The translations under genes and the position numbers were made by a program. This document shows, in pieces, positions 59,920 to 64,000 of a stretch of 64,000 nucleotides of DNA (positions are counted from its first letter, which is position 1; every line of letters starts with the position of its first letter). The notes below the pieces were generated by a model that saw only the letters and a list, made by a program, of their open reading frames with translations, was not told the origin of the DNA and searched no databases. Location of the stretch: positions 1,240,001 to 1,304,000 of the forward strand of contig CP102272.1 of the NCBI GenBank assembly GCA_025149125.1, in the 5' to 3' direction. This DNA comes from [Clostridium] asparagiforme DSM 15981. Lineage in GTDB: Bacteria > Bacillota > Clostridia > Lachnospirales > Lachnospiraceae.

Positions 59920-61866
59920 ATGGAGAAAAAGCTGGTTCCTTTGACCGTATGTCTGAAGGAATGCGGCACAGAGACTGCGGAGGCGCTGGCAGGGAAGCTA
60001 AAGGTCAGCACGAAGACCATCCGCAATTACATCAAGGAATGGAACGACTGGTTTGATGGCTATGGGGCGCAGATCCGTTCCAAACACGGCTGCGGTTACT
60101 TCCTGGACATCGCGGACCAGGAGGCATTTGACAGCCGGCTGAAACAACTGACGGCCCGGACCCACACGTCCGGCCAGGTACCGTCCACGTCGGAGGAACG
60201 GGTGGAATACCTGTTGAACGATCTGCTCAGCCGAAGGGATTATGTGACGATCGATGCGCTCAGCGATATCCTCTATATCTCCAGGAAAACCATATCCGCG
60301 GATTTAAAAGAGGTGGAAAAGATTCTGGAAGCGTACAGCCTGAAGCTGGCCAAACGCCCTAATTACGGAATCCGCATCGAGGGAACGGAATTCAACCGCC
60401 GCCTGTGTATCGCCAATATCATTATCGGAAAAGAGAGCGAGGCGCTGGCGGAGGGAGAGGCTGAGCACCAGGAGAACATGACGCGGGTGGCCCGGTGCGT
60501 GGCGGAGGTTATCGATACGGAAAATTTCACCGTCAACTCGGTGGCCTATCAGAACCTGATCGTCCATATCTGCATAGCAGTTCAACGCATACAGGAAAAC
60601 TGCTATGTGCCGTTGGATGAGGAACGCCAGGAGCGGATCCGCCGCAGTAAGGAGTACCGGATCGCGCAGAAGATTACCGAACGGCTCAACCAAAGCTTTG
60701 CCATCCGCTTTCCAGACCAGGAGATCGCCTACATTGCCATCCATTTGGCGGGCAAGCAGTCCCTGTTCCTGCCGGAGCAGGAGCGGACGGGGGAGGCGGG
60801 CGGCCAGGTGATCAGCGAGGAGACCTGGGAAGTGGTTTCCCAGATGCTGGATGCGGTTTACGAAGCGTTTCTCTTTGACTTTAGAAGCGACCTGGAGCTG
60901 AGAATGAACCTGGCCCAGCACATCGTCCCCCTGGCTGTCCGGCTCCAGTACAACATGAAGCTGAAAAATCCGCTCTTAAAGGACATCAAAGCCCGGTTCC
61001 CCATGGCCTATGCCATCGCCCTTCACTCGTCCTCCATCCTGACGGAGCGCTACGGGCACGAGCTGAAGGACGACGAGGTGGGGTATCTGGCCCTGGCCTT
61101 TGCCCTGGCCATCGAGCGGCAGAATACGGAGCTTCCCAAAAAGAACATACTGATCGTCTGCGCTTCGGGAAAGGGCAGCGCCCAACTGCTGCACTACCGC
61201 TACCGCCAGGAATTTGGCTCCTATGTGGGCCGCATTGAGACCTGCGACGTCTCCAATGTAAAAAAGGTGGATTTCAAGGATATCGACTATGTGTTCACCA
61301 CCGTTCCCATTCAGGAAAAGGTGCCGGTGCCGGTCCAGGAGGTCAAATATTTCCTGGAATCGGCGGATATCCAGAATATGAAAAAGGTACTTCGCAGAAA
61401 GGGCGGGGACGACGTCCCTCTGATGGCGTATTTTGATGAAGAGCTATTTTTCAGCCACCTGAAGTTTGACAATCCCCATGACGTCTCAAAGTTTTTATGC
61501 CATCAGGTGATGGCGGTCAAGGGGCTGACGGACCAGTTCTGGAAGCTGGTAGTCAAGCGGGAGAAAGCAGCCAGGACAGCCTTCGGCAATCTGGTGGCCA
61601 TGCCCCATCCCTGGAAGGCCATCAGCGAGGAGACATTTGTCTGCGTGGGAATTCTCGACGAACCGATCCGGTGGGGCGATCAGGACGTGCAGGTGATCTT
61701 TCTGGTCTCCATCTCCAACCGGAAGAACAAGAACCTGCAGGCATTTTACCAGGGGATGACAAAGATGCTGACAGACGCGGACGCCATCGGAAGACTGATC
61801 CGGGCGCAGACGTATGAAACGCTGACAGAGCTTTTGGAAAAATCAGAAAATCAAAACGGAGGGTAA
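59920..61866 (+). CDS. PRD-type PTS transcriptional regulator (BglG/LicR-like, with EIIB and EIIA domains)
   Basis: A 648-residue regulator. Two N-terminal helix-turn-helix domains (TAEALAGKLKVSTKTIRNYI, ISRKTISADLKEVEKILEAY) precede PRD1 (about 190-290) and PRD2 (about 310-410; LKDDEVGYLALAFALAIERQ). An EIIB-like domain (LIVCASGKGSAQLLHYR) and a C-terminal EIIA-like domain with His in NLVAMPHPWKAI follow. Such multi-domain activators are phosphorylated by PTS proteins and turn on PTS operons. ATG 59920 follows GAGAGGGG. It heads the IIA-IIB-IIC-GH1 operon and is probably its activator. Confidence 0.9.
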   Translation: MEKKLVPLTVCLKECGTETAEALAGKLKVSTKTIRNYIKEWNDWFDGYGAQIRSKHGCGYFLDIADQEAFDSRLKQLTARTHTSGQVPSTSEERVEYLLNDLLSRRDYVTIDALSDILYISRKTISADLKEVEKILEAYSLKLAKRPNYGIRIEGTEFNRRLCIANIIIGKESEALAEGEAEHQENMTRVARCVAEVIDTENFTVNSVAYQNLIVHICIAVQRIQENCYVPLDEERQERIRRSKEYRIAQKITERLNQSFAIRFPDQEIAYIAIHLAGKQSLFLPEQERTGEAGGQVISEETWEVVSQMLDAVYEAFLFDFRSDLELRMNLAQHIVPLAVRLQYNMKLKNPLLKDIKARFPMAYAIALHSSSILTERYGHELKDDEVGYLALAFALAIERQNTELPKKNILIVCASGKGSAQLLHYRYRQEFGSYVGRIETCDVSNVKKVDFKDIDYVFTTVPIQEKVPVPVQEVKYFLESADIQNMKKVLRRKGGDDVPLMAYFDEELFFSHLKFDNPHDVSKFLCHQVMAVKGLTDQFWKLVVKREKAARTAFGNLVAMPHPWKAISEETFVCVGILDEPIRWGDQDVQVIFLVSISNRKNKNLQAFYQGMTKMLTDADAIGRLIRAQTYETLTELLEKSENQNGG

Positions 61867-61871
61867 CAAAA

Positions 61872-62222
61872 ATGGATGAAACCAAGTATTCGGGTGCGTT
61901 TCAGATCATCATGAACGCAGGAAATTCCAAATCCGCCGCCCTGATGGCCATTGAGGCTGCGAAGGATGGGGATTTTGCGGAGGCGGATGAACGGCTTCGG
62001 GAGGCTGAGACGGAGATGCGGGCGGCTCATCAGGCGCAGATCGACATGATCCAGCAGGAGGCGGCGGGCAATTCCGTGGATGTGAACATTATTCTGGTCC
62101 ACGCCCAGGACCACCTGACCATGGCCATACTGGCCAAGGACCTGGCCGAGCAATTTGTGGAGCTGTACCGGCAGATGTCGGAGATGAAGCAGCAGATGAA
62201 ACAGGGAAACGATACCAATTAA
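61872..62222 (+). CDS. PTS lactose/cellobiose-type EIIA
   Basis: A 116-residue helical protein, with the three-helix EIIA-Lac fold pattern. The phosphorylated His77 is in IILVHAQDHLTMA. AGGAGGG-like sequence precedes it and the start is five bases after the regulator stop. It takes phosphate from HPr and passes it to EIIB. Confidence 0.93.
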   Translation: MDETKYSGAFQIIMNAGNSKSAALMAIEAAKDGDFAEADERLREAETEMRAAHQAQIDMIQQEAAGNSVDVNIILVHAQDHLTMAILAKDLAEQFVELYRQMSEMKQQMKQGNDTN

Positions 62223-62250
62223 AATAAAATAAATTTCAGGAGGAATGAAA

Positions 62251-62559
62251 ATGAATATCATGTTAGCTTGTTGTGCAGGAATGTCCACGTCTTTGGTAGT
62301 GAGCAAAATGGAGGAAGCCGCCAGGGCGCAGGGAAAGTCGGATTACAAGATCTGGGCCGTGGAGCAGGGGGAGATCGAAGCGGAACTGGGGAATTTTGAC
62401 GTGCTGCTCCTGGGGCCCCAGGTTCGCCATATTATGCGCAAGGTCAACAAGATCGTGGACGGCAAGGCGCCGGTGGCTGTGATTGATCCGGTGTCCTACG
62501 GCAGATGCGACGGGGCCGCGGTATTAAAACAGGCGGAAGAGCTGGCGGCGGGAAAGTAA
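62251..62559 (+). CDS. PTS cellobiose-type EIIB
   Basis: A 102-residue EIIB. The phospho-accepting Cys7 lies in MLACCAGMSTSLVV, the P-loop of ChbB/CelA-like proteins. AGGAGG is correctly spaced for ATG 62251; the ATG at 62245 is too close to it. It relays phosphate from EIIA to the sugar at EIIC. Confidence 0.93.
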   Translation: MNIMLACCAGMSTSLVVSKMEEAARAQGKSDYKIWAVEQGEIEAELGNFDVLLLGPQVRHIMRKVNKIVDGKAPVAVIDPVSYGRCDGAAVLKQAEELAAGK

Positions 62560-62586
62560 ACTAAACAGACAAGGGGAGAAATAATT

Positions 62587-63864
62587 ATGGCAGGATTTTC
62601 CGATAAATTTCAGGACGGCCTGATGGTCGTGGCCGAGAAAGTGGACGACAACAAATATCTGTCCAGTATTAAAAATGCGTTTACCGTGTTCATGCCCTTC
62701 GTAATCGTGGGTTCCTTCGGCACCTTGTTAAATGCGCTGATCGCTTCCGACACCACGGGGCTGGCCAAGTGGATACCGTGGCTGGCTAATTTAAAACCCG
62801 CCTTTGCGGCGCTGAACTTCTGTACCATGTCCTTTATGGCGATTCCGATCATCTTTCTGATCGCAATGAATCTGGCAAGACACAACAAAGTGCCGGAGTA
62901 CATCACCGGAGTGGTTGCGGTTGCGGCCTATATCTCCGTGGTGCCCCAATCCGTGACACTGGGAGAGCAGTCCACAGCCGGCCTGGCCGGAACCACCCTG
63001 GGCGCGCAGGGGCTGTTCATCGGAATGATCATGGCGGTGCTGGTGACGGAGCTGTTTTCGGCCCTGATCAAGATCGACAAGATTAAAATCAAAATGCCTC
63101 CCGCGGTTCCGGCGGGCATTGCAACTTCCTTTAACGTGCTGATCCCTATTTTCATCACGCTGACCCTGACCTCCGTGGCAGGAATTATGTTTAAGATGGT
63201 CTCAGGGGCTCACATCAACGAGTGGATTTACCAGATCGTTCAGGCTCCGCTGGAGGCGATTTTCCAGAGTCCGGCGGGAATCATCGCCATCGTTGTGATC
63301 TCCCAGCTCTTCTGGTTCTTAGGGATCCACGGCGGACTGGTCATTTCCCCCATCCGCAATCCGTTGATGGCGGCCGCCATCGCGGCCAACGTGGCGGCTG
63401 TGGGCGCGGGACAGGTGGCGACCCAGCCGGTGACCTACGGCTTCTGGCTGAACTTCGTGGTAACCGGCGGAGCCGGAATTACCCTGTCGCTGATCTTTGC
63501 GATTTTCCTGTTCTCCAAGCGGGAGGACCACCGCATGATCGCCAAACTGTCCTTCCTTCCGGGCCTGTGCGGTATCTCCGAGCCCATCGTGTTCGGACTT
63601 CCGCTGGTGCTCAACCCCACCTTTGCGATTCCCTTTATCTTCAACTCCGGTATTTCCACGGCAATCGCAATGTTCGCCACCAGCATCGGCTTTTTGCCCT
63701 GCAACACCGTGGATGTGCCCTTCGGCGTGCCGGTTATCCTCTCTGCGATTATCGGACACGGCTGGCAGGGAGTGGTGGTACAGATTGTTATTTTAGCCGT
63801 CTGCACCTTTACCTGGGCTCCCTTTGTGCTGATCTCCAACAAGCAGGCCGCCGCAGAGGCATAA
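62587..63864 (+). CDS. PTS cellobiose-type EIIC permease
   Basis: A 425-residue membrane protein with about ten helices, matching the EIIC-Cel/Lac family (FMPFVIVGSFGTLLNALIAS, GIHGGLVISPIRNPLMAAAI, CGISEPIVFGLPLVLNPTFA). The GISEPIVFG segment contains the conserved substrate-site Glu. Transports a beta-linked disaccharide or glycoside with phosphorylation. Confidence 0.94.
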   Translation: MAGFSDKFQDGLMVVAEKVDDNKYLSSIKNAFTVFMPFVIVGSFGTLLNALIASDTTGLAKWIPWLANLKPAFAALNFCTMSFMAIPIIFLIAMNLARHNKVPEYITGVVAVAAYISVVPQSVTLGEQSTAGLAGTTLGAQGLFIGMIMAVLVTELFSALIKIDKIKIKMPPAVPAGIATSFNVLIPIFITLTLTSVAGIMFKMVSGAHINEWIYQIVQAPLEAIFQSPAGIIAIVVISQLFWFLGIHGGLVISPIRNPLMAAAIAANVAAVGAGQVATQPVTYGFWLNFVVTGGAGITLSLIFAIFLFSKREDHRMIAKLSFLPGLCGISEPIVFGLPLVLNPTFAIPFIFNSGISTAIAMFATSIGFLPCNTVDVPFGVPVILSAIIGHGWQGVVVQIVILAVCTFTWAPFVLISNKQAAAEA

Positions 63865-63947
63865 CGACACAGTCGCCTGAATCTAAAAGGGGAGTATTTG
63901 ACCGATTGATCTAAAAATGTAACAAATCAGAAAGAGAGGTACTTTGA

Positions 63948-64000
63948 ATGGGAGTAAAACAGTATCAGTTTCCGGAAGGATTCCTATGGGGCGGAGCCAC
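63948..64000 (+). CDS. GH1 6-phospho-beta-glucosidase, N-terminus (cut by window edge)
   Basis: Seventeen full codons are present: MGVKQYQFPEGFLWGGA and then Thr begun. FLWGGAT is the hallmark start of GH1 6-phospho-beta-glucosidases, which hydrolyse the phosphorylated disaccharide from the upstream PTS. AAAGAGAGG precedes the ATG. The rest lies beyond the window. Confidence 0.75.
   Translation, partial: MGVKQYQFPEGFLWGGA

Overview
The window joins two kinds of DNA. Positions 1 to about 37.4 kb are the right-hand part of a GC-rich integrative and conjugative element (ICE) of the Tn1549/CTn type seen in gut Clostridia. From about 37.8 kb to the end is chromosomal carbohydrate-uptake DNA. Lachnospiraceae-style gene families (YesM/YesN two-component systems, RbsABC-type importers, a lactose/cellobiose-type PTS, PRD antiterminator proteins) suggest a gut Clostridium-cluster-XIVa-like host. 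That is inference from gene content, not an identification.

ICE transfer region (1-25.1 kb, all + strand, nearly every gene overlapping or touching the next): C-terminus of a VirB4-type ATPase, a PP-loop PAPS-reductase-like protein, a membrane-anchored CHAP hydrolase, DUF4315 and DUF4366 proteins, a small Cys protein, topoisomerase III, a Cys-rich VLP protein, an ArdC/zincin/YodL/DUF4316 multidomain protein, a TTRAP protein, a 3154-residue ArdC-like/methylase/SNF2-helicase protein that contains a complete tnpV gene in another frame, a DUF3849 protein, MobC, a small membrane protein and a MOBP-type relaxase. Palindrome clusters lie on both sides of the relaxase gene and are origin-of-transfer candidates.

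ICE cargo and recombination region (25.1-37.4 kb): a hairpin-dense noncoding stretch, a MalT/LuxR-type ATPase regulator (- strand), a four-helix-bundle protein, a 1608-residue surface protein with SLH and cell-wall-binding repeats, a response-regulator-like protein with a degenerate receiver, a sigma-like factor whose ribosome-binding site lies in a hairpin, about 520 bp of strongly structured noncoding DNA, excisionase and tyrosine integrase.

Chromosomal region: (a) 37.9-43.3 kb (-): ROK kinase, RbsA-like ATPase, RbsC-like permease and a sugar-binding protein whose binding domain is duplicated in tandem. (b) 43.6-53.9 kb: a LacI regulator (-) diverging from a nine-gene-scale catabolic operon (+) made of a CUT1 ABC importer (binding protein plus two permeases, no ATPase), a nucleoside-hydrolase-like protein, a fucose-isomerase-like protein, a split transketolase and an FGGY kinase. 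The substrate is unknown; isomerase, kinase and transketolase together suggest a pentose or branched-pentose route. (c) 54-59.6 kb (-): a DUF3592-like membrane protein, a YesN-type response regulator, a YesM-type kinase and an RbsA-like double ABC protein that has lost its ATPase residues. (d) 59.9-64 kb (+): a PRD/EII-type regulator, PTS IIA, IIB and IIC, and the start of a GH1 6-phospho-beta-glucosidase cut by the window edge.

The most unusual items are the nested tnpV, the 35.1-35.6 kb structured region, the pseudo-ABC protein attached to a two-component system, the uncharacterised transketolase sugar operon, the duplicated sugar-binding protein, and the folded elements around the relaxase gene.
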